Source: Omnitrophica bacterium RBG_13_46_9 (GTDB lineage: Bacteria; Omnitrophota; Gorgyraeia; JABMRN01; RBG-13-46-9). Taken from it: DNA of 5,802 nucleotides. Positions 1 to 5,374 of the stretch are shown here, piece by piece. Location: NCBI GenBank assembly GCA_001804045.1, contig MHFD01000019.1:1-5802 (forward strand), given 5' to 3'. Within the stretch, counting starts at the first letter, position 1, and each line of letters begins with the position of its first letter. The translations under genes and the position numbers were made by a program. Under the pieces are notes generated by a model. It was not told the origin of the DNA and searched no databases. It saw only the letters and a list, made by a program, of their open reading frames with translations.

Positions 1-23
1 TTGTTTGGGTAACATTTAATATG

Positions 24-49
24 AGTCAATTCGGTCCGGATAATTGACT
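24..49. promoter_or_regulatory. Inverted repeat overlapping the -35 box, possible operator
   Basis: AGTCAATT at 24-31 and AATTGACT at 42-49 form a perfect 8-bp inverted repeat with a 10-bp spacer, so the arm centres are 18 bp apart. The right arm contains the proposed -35 hexamer, a position suited to a dimeric regulator blocking or modulating the polymerase. A further AGTCAA lies at 105-110. No regulator gene is visible and the short arms could arise by chance. Confidence 0.3.
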
Positions 50-72
50 TGAAGAAAATATATCTATATGCT
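44..72 (+). promoter_or_regulatory. Putative sigma-70-type promoter
   Basis: TTGACT at 44-49 matches five of six -35 consensus bases. It is followed by exactly 17 bp and TATGCT at 67-72, which matches four of six -10 bases. A second AT-rich hexamer, TATATT, overlaps at 72-77. Transcription would start near base 80, giving a leader of about 130 bases before the first gene at 209. This is a consensus match only; it is the best promoter seen upstream of the phosphoesterase-transporter-PhoU group. Confidence 0.45.
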
Positions 73-208
73 ATATTGTGTGCGAGGCAGTTTGTATGTT
101 TAACAGTCAAAGAGGCTTACTAGCGAAAGTATAAATCTACCCCATCCCACAGTAGAATACCAAAAAAGGTGCGGCGACTGTAAAACCGCAGGGTTCCGCT
201 GACCGATC

Positions 209-607
209 ATGAACGGCCTTAAAAAGTTTATATATGTCATCCAGAAGCACCGCGCTTCCCATCTTCACTACGATCTGCGTTTGGAAATGGACGGCGTATT
301 AAAAAGTTGGGCCATCCCCAAGGACCCCCCGCTGGAAAAAGGCATAAAAAGGCTCGCAGTCAGAGTCGAGGATCATGAACTCGGCTATGAACAATTCGAG
401 GGCACAATTCCGCAAGGGCAGTATGGCGCGGGTAGGGTAGAAATCTGGGATAGAGGATATTTCGTGCCTTTAGAAATTAAGAAAGACTCTATTTTGCTGG
501 ATATTAATGGCCATAAATTAAAAGGGAATTATTGTCTGGTAAAATTTAAGCCAAGATCGGGTAAGGAGAAAGATACCGGAAAAAATTGGCTATTTTTCAA
601 GAAATAA
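209..607 (+). CDS. Stand-alone LigD-type DNA 3'-phosphoesterase
   Basis: This 132-residue protein matches the 3'-phosphoesterase domain that forms the N-terminus of bacterial ligase D. The family trims 3' phosphates and terminal ribonucleotides from damaged DNA ends, using Mn2+, in end-joining repair. The catalytic set is present with the spacing of Pseudomonas LigD: Gln12, His14, His20, Asp22, Arg24, Lys38, Arg48, His56 and Tyr60 align with Gln40, His42, His48, Asp50, Arg52, Lys66, Arg76, His84 and Tyr88. The blocks DGVLKSWA (28-35), FEGTIPQGQYGAG (63-75) and VEIWDRG (77-83) and the closing NWLFF are also typical. The N-terminal extension of the LigD domain, with its Glu21, is missing. No ligase or polymerase domain follows, and no Ku gene is visible. 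ATG 209 is the only start after the in-frame stop at 200, but it has no convincing Shine-Dalgarno. The next gene follows after 41 bases. Confidence 0.88.
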   Translation: MNGLKKFIYVIQKHRASHLHYDLRLEMDGVLKSWAIPKDPPLEKGIKRLAVRVEDHELGYEQFEGTIPQGQYGAGRVEIWDRGYFVPLEIKKDSILLDINGHKLKGNYCLVKFKPRSGKEKDTGKNWLFFKK

Positions 608-648
608 ATATTTAGAAATTCATCCGTAACATCAAACCCCTAAAATCA

Positions 649-1770
649 ATGCTGAAAGCCATCTCGAGAATCTTTAAGATAATCAGCATGCTATTCTTTC
701 TCTATCTATTCTTAGTCAGCATCAGCCTGATGAGCCATGCATTTAAGGGATTCGGCCATGGGTTCGCCGAACGCCTTATAACGACTACCTCCAACCCCTT
801 CGTAGGACTGTTTATAGGGATTTTAGCAACAAGTATTATACAGAGCTCGTCAACCACGACATCCATGGTCGTGGCTTTTGTAGCCGCGGGCACCCTTTCG
901 GTGAGAAACGCCATACCTATCGTAATGGGCGCAAATATAGGGACAACCGTTACCAACACCCTTGTGGCCTTGGGACATATTACCAGGAAGGAGGAATTCA
1001 AGAGGGCGTTTAGCGGGTCTACAATACACGATTTGTTCAATCTATTTACGGTTGCTATACTTTTCCCGATAGAGATGATGACAAGATACCTGGAAAGGAC
1101 GGGCACATTTTTGTCATCACTATTTTTGGATATGGGCGGAGTGAGATTTACGAACCCTATCAAAATCGTAGTAAAACCGGCCGTGGATCTTATATACGGC
1201 GTGTTAAGAAGATCCATATTTGTTTCCGAGGGCCTTTTAAATACTATTATTCTAGCCGTGTCGGTGGCATTGCTTTTTATATCCTTGTATAAAATCGTCC
1301 AGATAATGAGGATGCTGGTCATAAAAAGAGCGGATATAGTTTTCGATAAAGTCATAAGGAAGAACGCCCTGCTTTCAATGATCATGGGCATGCTCTTTAC
1401 GGCGATCGTTCAAAGCAGCTCCATAACCACATCCATACTCGTGCCTTTGGTCGCGGCAGGGGTATTGGAAATAGAACATTCTTTTCCCATAGTTTTAGGG
1501 GCCAATGTCGGCACGACTGTTACGGCGATACTCGCTTCTCTCACAGGCAATATAGCGGGCATAACCGTTGCGTTTGTTCACCTGATTTTTAACGTAACCG
1601 GTATTCTGATCATTTACCCCTTTAAACAATTGCGGGCGATTCCGCTTAAGGTTGCGCGTTTTATCGCAGAAATATGCGCGAAACGCAGAATACTCGCATT
1701 TGTATATGTTATAGGGCTGTTCTATATGCTGCCTCTAATCTTGATTTTTTTGTCGAAATATTTTAGATAA
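649..1770 (+). CDS. Na+/phosphate cotransporter, PNaS (NptA/YjbB-like) family
   Basis: This 373-residue membrane protein probably couples inorganic phosphate movement to sodium across the inner membrane. It shows the family's internal duplication: QSSSTTTS at 65-72 and QSSSITTS at 255-262, GANIGTTVT at 94-102 and GANVGTTVT at 284-292 (both pairs exactly 190 residues apart), and HDLFN at 127-131 with HLIFN at 311-315. The QSSS motifs mark the substrate and ion site in this family. Hydrophobic segments lie near 12-30, 51-70, 74-94, 128-145, 197-215, 240-275, 302-324 and 347-368. E. coli YjbB and many relatives carry a C-terminal PhoU domain. This protein ends soon after its last membrane segment, and the PhoU protein is encoded separately 88 bases downstream. 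ATG 649 is the first possible start after the in-frame stop at 613-615, but no Shine-Dalgarno precedes it. Transport direction, uptake or efflux, cannot be read from sequence. Confidence 0.9.
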   Translation: MLKAISRIFKIISMLFFLYLFLVSISLMSHAFKGFGHGFAERLITTTSNPFVGLFIGILATSIIQSSSTTTSMVVAFVAAGTLSVRNAIPIVMGANIGTTVTNTLVALGHITRKEEFKRAFSGSTIHDLFNLFTVAILFPIEMMTRYLERTGTFLSSLFLDMGGVRFTNPIKIVVKPAVDLIYGVLRRSIFVSEGLLNTIILAVSVALLFISLYKIVQIMRMLVIKRADIVFDKVIRKNALLSMIMGMLFTAIVQSSSITTSILVPLVAAGVLEIEHSFPIVLGANVGTTVTAILASLTGNIAGITVAFVHLIFNVTGILIIYPFKQLRAIPLKVARFIAEICAKRRILAFVYVIGLFYMLPLILIFLSKYFR

Positions 1771-1858
1771 CAACGTAACTTTCAGGTGTTTAGGGATTAT
1801 TTTGGAAAGATAGACAATAAAATGGCGAAGGTCAAGGCTTATTAAAGCGAGGTGTATT

Positions 1859-2539
1859 ATGTTTAAGAATCTTATGGCATTTTGGAAAGGCAAGGATTTT
1901 TTGACAGAGGTCTTGGAGGAGTTCAAAGAGATGCTGGATGATACCAAGTACATGTTTGAGTCTGTGTGCAGGGGCCTGATAGAGGGTAAGGCGGATCCGT
2001 GCCTCAAAGACAAGACATATGAAATCGATAAGAAGGTCAACCTTATTGAAAAAAAGATAAGGAAAAGGATAGTCGAGCACCTGTCTATCCAGCCGACCAT
2101 AGACGTTCCGGCCTCTTTGGTGTTGATGAGTGTCGTCAAGGACGCGGAAAGAGTGGGCGATTACTGCAAGAATATGTTTGAGATCATAGGCCTTCTCGAA
2201 AAACCGCTCAAAAAGGAGCTCTTCAAGGAATTGTTCGACAACATTGATAAAGAGATTATGGATGAGTTTGAAATGACGCAGAAGGCTTTTATCGAATCAG
2301 ATGAAGAGGTGGCACGAGAAATTCTTTATCTGGAAAGGAGGGTTGTAAGAAAGTGCGATGAGATCGTAAGAACACTGGCTAAAAGCAACCTCCCTACAAA
2401 TGAAGCTGTGTGCCTTGCGCTCCTGGCGCGATATTTTAAACGCATAGCCGCGCATCTTACCAATATCGGCTCTTCGGTGATACTCCCGATAAGCGATTTG
2501 GACTTCTTTGACGAAAGACTGCGTAACGAAAAGGGGTAG
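1859..2539 (+). CDS. PhoU-domain protein, probable partner of the phosphate transporter
   Basis: This 226-residue, charged, all-helical protein fits two PhoU-type three-helix bundles. PhoU-family proteins bind metal clusters and modulate phosphate transport and signalling at the cytoplasmic face of the membrane. Signature stretches are EIDKKVNLIEKKIRKR (55-70), KDAERVGDYCKNM (94-106, the D-x-E-R-x-G-D motif) and the second-bundle counterpart RYFKRIAAHLTNIG (191-204). The second motif is degenerate: Ala-Ala-His replaces the usual acidic and glycine positions, so its metal site may be weakened. GAGGTG at 1849-1854 is a good Shine-Dalgarno and fixes ATG 1859. The gene follows the Na+/phosphate cotransporter and resembles the detached C-terminal domain of YjbB-like fusions (first residues cytosolic, no signal peptide). 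It is less likely to be the PhoU of a Pst ABC system, since no pst gene is visible, and I therefore give no phoU symbol. Confidence 0.82.
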   Translation: MFKNLMAFWKGKDFLTEVLEEFKEMLDDTKYMFESVCRGLIEGKADPCLKDKTYEIDKKVNLIEKKIRKRIVEHLSIQPTIDVPASLVLMSVVKDAERVGDYCKNMFEIIGLLEKPLKKELFKELFDNIDKEIMDEFEMTQKAFIESDEEVAREILYLERRVVRKCDEIVRTLAKSNLPTNEAVCLALLARYFKRIAAHLTNIGSSVILPISDLDFFDERLRNEKG

Positions 2540-2555
2540 CACGGCTTTTTTTAAG

Positions 2556-2659
2556 AAATGATTACAGCGATTTTTTGCTTACAAAAAGACACAATATAGA
2601 TTGAGGAGATTTATAGTTTAATCGCTGTAATCTTTTTTAAAATCTCCGTAATCACCTTG
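2556..2659. repeat. Intergenic repeat, copy 1 (GATTAC/GTAATC four-arm element)
   Basis: The unit contains arm A GATTACAGCGATT (2560-2572), arm B GATTGAGGAGATTT (2599-2612), arm A' AATCGCTGTAATC (2620-2632) and arm B' AAATCTCCGTAATC (2640-2653). A and A' pair perfectly over 13 bp. B and B' pair over 12 of 14 positions if one G-T wobble is not counted as a mismatch, or 13 when it is. The ends TGATTAC and GTAATCA are inverted, as in miniature transposable elements. A' is followed by six T residues (2633-2638), so the A/A' hairpin could act as a weak terminator for the PhoU gene, although its 47-base loop argues against efficiency. Copy 2 differs at 14 of 104 positions with no gaps. Confidence 0.85.
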
Positions 2660-2668
2660 AAATGTAAT

Positions 2669-2772
2669 AAATGATTACAGCGATTCTTTGCTTCTAAAAA
2701 GAAGCAATATAGATTACAAAGATTTAGAATTTAATCGCTGTAATCTTTCCTAAAATCTCTGTAATCACCTTG
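2669..2772. repeat. Intergenic repeat, copy 2 (GATTAC/GTAATC four-arm element)
   Basis: This copy lies 113 bp from the first throughout and is about 87% identical. Arms are A (2673-2685), B GATTACAAAGATTT (2712-2725), A' (2733-2745) and B' AAATCTCTGTAATC (2753-2766). A/A' is again a perfect 13-bp match and B/B' pairs at 13 of 14 positions. Between A and B sits an extra perfect 8-bp hairpin, TTGCTTCT (2688-2695) with AGAAGCAA (2700-2707) around AAAA, which is broken in copy 1. Copy 2 therefore looks like the better-preserved version. No transposase-like gene is present, so mobility would depend on one elsewhere. Confidence 0.85.
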
Positions 2773-2807
2773 TACAATTCAAAATACGCCATAAACATGA
2801 ATCTGAC

Positions 2808-2836
2808 TTGATTTATCCGCTTGTTTAATATATATT
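2808..2836 (+). promoter_or_regulatory. Putative glgC promoter
   Basis: TTGATT at 2808-2813 (four of six -35 consensus bases) is followed by 17 bp and TATATT at 2831-2836 (five of six -10 bases). Transcription would start near 2843, leaving a short leader that contains the strong Shine-Dalgarno AGAGAGG (2846-2852), five bases before ATG 2858. The surroundings are AT-rich, so a chance match is possible, but the position between the repeats and glgC is apt. Confidence 0.45.
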
Positions 2837-2857
2837 TAATAGAATAGAGAGGATATT

Positions 2858-4111
2858 ATGGAAGATGTATTGTGCGTCATAATGGGAGGAGGCAGGGGTA
2901 CCAGGCTTTACCCCTTGACCAAAGAGAGATGCAAGCCCGCCGTTCCTTTAGCCGGAAAATTCCGTCTTATAGATATTCCTATCAGCAACTGCCTCAACTC
3001 CGGATTCAATAAGATCTATATCCTGACCCAGTTTATGTCCGAATCCCTCAATAAACACATAACCAGAACATACAAGCTTGACGCATTTTCAAAGGGGTTT
3101 GTGGAGGTTATGGCAGCGGAACAGACGATGGATACCGCACAGTGGTTTCAGGGCACGGCTGATGCCGTAAGGCGATGCCTCAAGCATTTTAATAACCCGG
3201 CCTTTAAACATATAATCGTCCTCTCCGGGGATCAGCTGTACAAGATGAACCTGAAAGAGATGTTCGATTTTCATAAGGAGAAGAAAGCCGACATAACTCT
3301 TGCGTGCAATCCTACCTACGATAGAAAGAGTTTAGACGACGTAGGGGTTATAAAGTTGGAGAATAATAGAATCATAGGCTTTTTTGAGAAGCCCAAGGAT
3401 TCGCGCCTATTGAAAGACGCGTCCCTTACCCTGGACGGGAAAGAGGCGTTCTTGATTTCCATGGGCATCTATATATTTAACAAGGATGTTCTAGTTGAGC
3501 TTTTGACCGAAAGCGATAAAGTCGATTTTGGAAAGGAGATCATACCCGATTCATTTGCCCACAAGGTGACAGAGGCCTTTATTTATAAAGGATATTGGCG
3601 CGACATAGGTTCTATAAAAAATTTTTATGACGAGAACCTTCTTTTGACAGGGCCCGTTCCGCCTATAAACTTTTTCGATGAATACTGGCAGATATTTACC
3701 AGGCCCAGATATCTGCCTCCCTCAAAAGTGAAGGATGGCAGAATAATAAATGCCATTATTTCCGAGGGATGCATTATAGAATCGGCCTCTATCAAACATT
3801 CTGTCGTAGGCTTGAGAAGCAGGATAGGGGAAGGGTCTCTGGTCGAAGATTCTGTCATAATGGGATGCGATTTTTACCAGTATCAGGACGATATCCTGTC
3901 CGATAGTACCAAAGGCAACCCCATTATGGGCGTCGGGCGGAATTGCGTCATCAAGAAAGCCATTCTTGATAAAAATGTCAGGATCGGAAACGGCGTAAAA
4001 ATAATAAATGATAAAAATGTCGCAAACCTCGAGGAGGAAAACTACTCTATAAAGGACGGGATTGTAATTGTCCACAAGAATTCTACCATTGCGCCCGGCA
4101 CTGTTATTTAA
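2858..4111 (+). CDS. glgC: Glucose-1-phosphate adenylyltransferase (ADP-glucose pyrophosphorylase)
   Basis: This enzyme makes ADP-glucose and pyrophosphate from ATP and glucose-1-phosphate, the committed cytoplasmic step of glycogen synthesis. Its 417 residues are a normal full length. The nucleotidyltransferase domain (about 4-265) has GGGRGTRLYPLT (10-21), KPAVPLAGK (26-34), WFQGTADAVR (96-105), LSGDQLY with catalytic Asp125 (122-128), FFEKP with the sugar-phosphate lysine Lys178 (175-179), SMGIYIF (201-207) and WRDIGSI (247-253). A left-handed beta-helix region follows (about 295-417). TRPRYLPP (281-288), IISEGCI (300-306), LDKNVRIG (370-377) and the ending KNSTIAPGTVI are of the cyanobacterial/plant type rather than the E. 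coli type, where WYRGTADAV replaces WFQGTADAV. Lys372, Lys407 and Arg284 appear to match Anabaena Lys382, Lys419 and Arg294, linked there to 3-phosphoglycerate activation and phosphate inhibition. A good ribosome binding site supports ATG 2858. No glycogen synthase or branching enzyme gene is in the window. Confidence 0.95.
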   Translation: MEDVLCVIMGGGRGTRLYPLTKERCKPAVPLAGKFRLIDIPISNCLNSGFNKIYILTQFMSESLNKHITRTYKLDAFSKGFVEVMAAEQTMDTAQWFQGTADAVRRCLKHFNNPAFKHIIVLSGDQLYKMNLKEMFDFHKEKKADITLACNPTYDRKSLDDVGVIKLENNRIIGFFEKPKDSRLLKDASLTLDGKEAFLISMGIYIFNKDVLVELLTESDKVDFGKEIIPDSFAHKVTEAFIYKGYWRDIGSIKNFYDENLLLTGPVPPINFFDEYWQIFTRPRYLPPSKVKDGRIINAIISEGCIIESASIKHSVVGLRSRIGEGSLVEDSVIMGCDFYQYQDDILSDSTKGNPIMGVGRNCVIKKAILDKNVRIGNGVKIINDKNVANLEEENYSIKDGIVIVHKNSTIAPGTVI

Positions 4112-4125
4112 CGGAAGGTAATGTT

Positions 4126-4207
4126 TAGCGTATAGCGTCTAGCGATTAGCGTCTAGTAAGATAGATAGACAGTCCGCATTTTTCTAGACGCTAACCGCTA
4201 GACGCTA
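4126..4207. repeat. Heptamer repeats forming a long inverted repeat
   Basis: The left side is a run of 7-bp units: TAGCGTA (4126), TAGCGTC (4133), TAGCGAT (4140), TAGCGTC (4147), then TAG to 4156. The right side (4184-4207) is the same pattern inverted, CTAGACG, CTAACCG, CTAGACG, CTA. Arms 4133-4156 and 4184-4207 pair at 23 of 24 positions (single A-C mismatch at 4145/4195) around a 27-base loop. The stem ends three bases before the start codon at 4211. A TTTTT run lies inside the loop (4179-4183), not after the stem, so this is not a standard intrinsic terminator. Together with flanking bases it fills nearly the whole 99-bp gap after glgC. Multi-copy status in the genome is inferred, not seen. 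Confidence 0.88.
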
Positions 4208-4210
4208 GAT

Positions 4211-5353
4211 ATGAAGATACTCCACATAGTCCCCGCCCTGGAAACAGGCGGCGTAGAAACGGGCACGGTTGATCTGGCGGTGTCACTAAAAAAATTAGGG
4301 CATACCGTCTTCGTTATTTCTAACGGCGGAAAACTTGTTAGATACCTCGAAGACAACTGTGTTTTGCATATCCAGCTGCCCGTTCATAAAAAATCCCCTT
4401 TTGCGCTCCTGCTTGCGCCTCAAGTAGCCTCTGTGATAAGAGAGCACCGCATCGACATCGTACATGCCTCAAGCCGCATACCGGCCTGGATAGGTTTTTT
4501 GGCCTGCAGATTATCGGGCACTTCGTTTGTCACAAGCTGCCACGGTTTTTATTCCAGGCATTTATTCAGTCATGTGATGGGATGGGGGGACCTCGTAATG
4601 GTCATCTCAAAAAGCGTGGAGAAAAGGATGACAGAGGATTTCGGGGTTTCAAAAGATAAAATCAGGCTTGTATACAGGGGAGTCGATTTGACAAAGTACC
4701 CGTATTATCCGGACAAGTATGATAATGAGAGGGGTTCATTTGCAATTATAAATGTAGGCAGGTTGACTCCGCTGAAAGGGCAGTATGAGTTTATAAGGGC
4801 CATGAAACGCGTCATAGATAGCACAAACTCCGCGGATAAAAAAGGCAACTCAAAACACGTGGAAGCCTGGATTGCGGGAGGGGTTCAAAAAGGAAAAGAA
4901 TATTATTTAAAAAAATTGAAAGGACTAGCTAAAGAATTAGGCATAGCGGAACAAGTTAAGTTTCTTGGCGTAAGGAACGATATAAACGATTTGTTAAATA
5001 AAGCCTATTGCCTCGTGCTTTCGACGAATGTCCCCGAAGGGTTTGGAAGGGTGGCGATTGAGGCGGGGGCAGCAGGCACCGCCGTATGTGCCTCCGATAT
5101 CGGAGGCATAAAAGAGGTTATCGAAAATGGCGTGTCCGGACTGCTTTTCCCCCCTAAGGACGAAGCCGGTATGGCCGGCGCAATCATAAGGATGCTGACC
5201 GATTTGGATTTTTGCAGAGAGTGCGCCGGCAATTTGCGGAAAAGGGTCGAAAGGTTCTTTACTCTCGAAGAGATGGCGGAGAAGACCTTGGCTGTTTACG
5301 AAGAGGCGGTAAGAAAGTCTGTTAGCAGGTTATCCGGTCAGCATGTAGGTTAA
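4211..5353 (+). CDS. Glycosyltransferase, GT4 family (GT-B fold)
   Basis: This 380-residue cytosolic enzyme probably transfers a sugar from a nucleotide donor to a surface glycan or lipid-linked acceptor; donor and acceptor are not readable. The N-terminal acceptor domain opens with MKILHIVPALETGGVE, including the family GGVE loop (13-16), and has SCHGFYS (109-115). The C-terminal donor domain starts near 178 and carries NVGRLTPLKG (181-190; Arg184 and Lys189 for the diphosphate), the EX7E pair Glu276/Glu284 in PEGFGRVAIEAGA, and SDIGGIKEVI (295-304). A hydrophilic insert lies near 203-217. The opening motif makes ATG 4211 the right start, yet no Shine-Dalgarno precedes it because the heptamer inverted repeat runs to 4207. 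It lacks the KTGGL-type opening of glycogen synthase and does not resemble the GlgM maltose-1-phosphate synthase start, so its position after glgC need not mean a glycogen role. Confidence 0.88.
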   Translation: MKILHIVPALETGGVETGTVDLAVSLKKLGHTVFVISNGGKLVRYLEDNCVLHIQLPVHKKSPFALLLAPQVASVIREHRIDIVHASSRIPAWIGFLACRLSGTSFVTSCHGFYSRHLFSHVMGWGDLVMVISKSVEKRMTEDFGVSKDKIRLVYRGVDLTKYPYYPDKYDNERGSFAIINVGRLTPLKGQYEFIRAMKRVIDSTNSADKKGNSKHVEAWIAGGVQKGKEYYLKKLKGLAKELGIAEQVKFLGVRNDINDLLNKAYCLVLSTNVPEGFGRVAIEAGAAGTAVCASDIGGIKEVIENGVSGLLFPPKDEAGMAGAIIRMLTDLDFCRECAGNLRKRVERFFTLEEMAEKTLAVYEEAVRKSVSRLSGQHVG

Positions 5354-5374
5354 CTTATAAAAGGGGCTATTTAT

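Larger units (their letters stand above)
1..208. other. Non-coding 5' region ahead of the phosphoesterase gene
   Basis: No frame stays open here; stops occur in all three forward frames, including TGA at 200-202 in frame with the downstream gene, so no upstream protein continues into it. It holds the putative promoter and inverted repeat described separately, a third AGTCAA hexamer at 105-110, and a 5-bp hairpin (TGCGG 170-174 with CCGCA 186-190, 11-base loop) just before the gene. I compared the 100-208 leader with the riboswitch classes I know, including cobalamin and cyclic-di-GMP types, and could not match a conserved core. It may simply be an untranslated leader. Confidence 0.6.
2540..2857. 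other. 318-bp intergenic region with repeat pair and glgC promoter
   Basis: No open frame of note occurs on either strand. From left to right it holds a T7 run at 2546-2552 directly after the PhoU gene, two 104-bp repeat copies (2556-2659 and 2669-2772) separated by 9 bases, an AT-rich stretch, and a promoter and ribosome binding site for glgC. The repeats take up about two thirds of the gap. Confidence 0.8.

Noticed and set aside
100..208. Possible riboswitch in the leader of the phosphoesterase gene
   Set aside because: There are hairpins and a CCGA-like end, but I could not match the conserved core of any riboswitch class I know, including the GACGCAAAGCC part of cyclic-di-GMP type I.
156..212. 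Frameshifted N-terminal extension of the phosphoesterase
   Set aside because: The alternative frame reads for about 18 codons between stops at 153-155 and 210-212, but does not show the usual upstream LigD residues, so a frameshift is not supported.
586..614. Promoter for the transporter gene (TTGGCT, 17 bp, TATTTA)
   Set aside because: The -10 element matches only three of six consensus bases in AT-rich sequence; cotranscription with the preceding gene is as likely.
702..1391. Long open frame on the minus strand opposite the phosphate transporter
   Set aside because: It lies fully inside a gene with clear family motifs, and its product has no recognisable motif or ribosome binding site.
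1822..1845. Seven-codon open frame between the transporter and PhoU genes
   Set aside because: Too short and without a convincing ribosome binding site; no sign of a leader-peptide function.
2538..2552. Intrinsic terminator right after the PhoU gene
   Set aside because: The T7 run is there, but the only stem before it is 3 bp (AGC-ACG-GCT), too short to work as a terminator.
2556..2772. CRISPR array
   Set aside because: Only two copies of a 104-bp unit with a 9-bp spacer and internal inverted repeats; no short repeat-spacer pattern and no cas genes.
4133..4207. Rho-independent terminator of glgC
   Set aside because: The stem is strong, but the T run lies in the loop and the stem is followed directly by a start codon, not by a T tract.
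4211..5353. Glycogen synthase (GlgA) or GlgM, given the position after glgC
   Set aside because: Length and the MKILHIVPALETGGVE opening fit GT4 surface-glycan enzymes; the KTGGL-type start of GlgA and the usual GlgM N-terminal sequence are absent.
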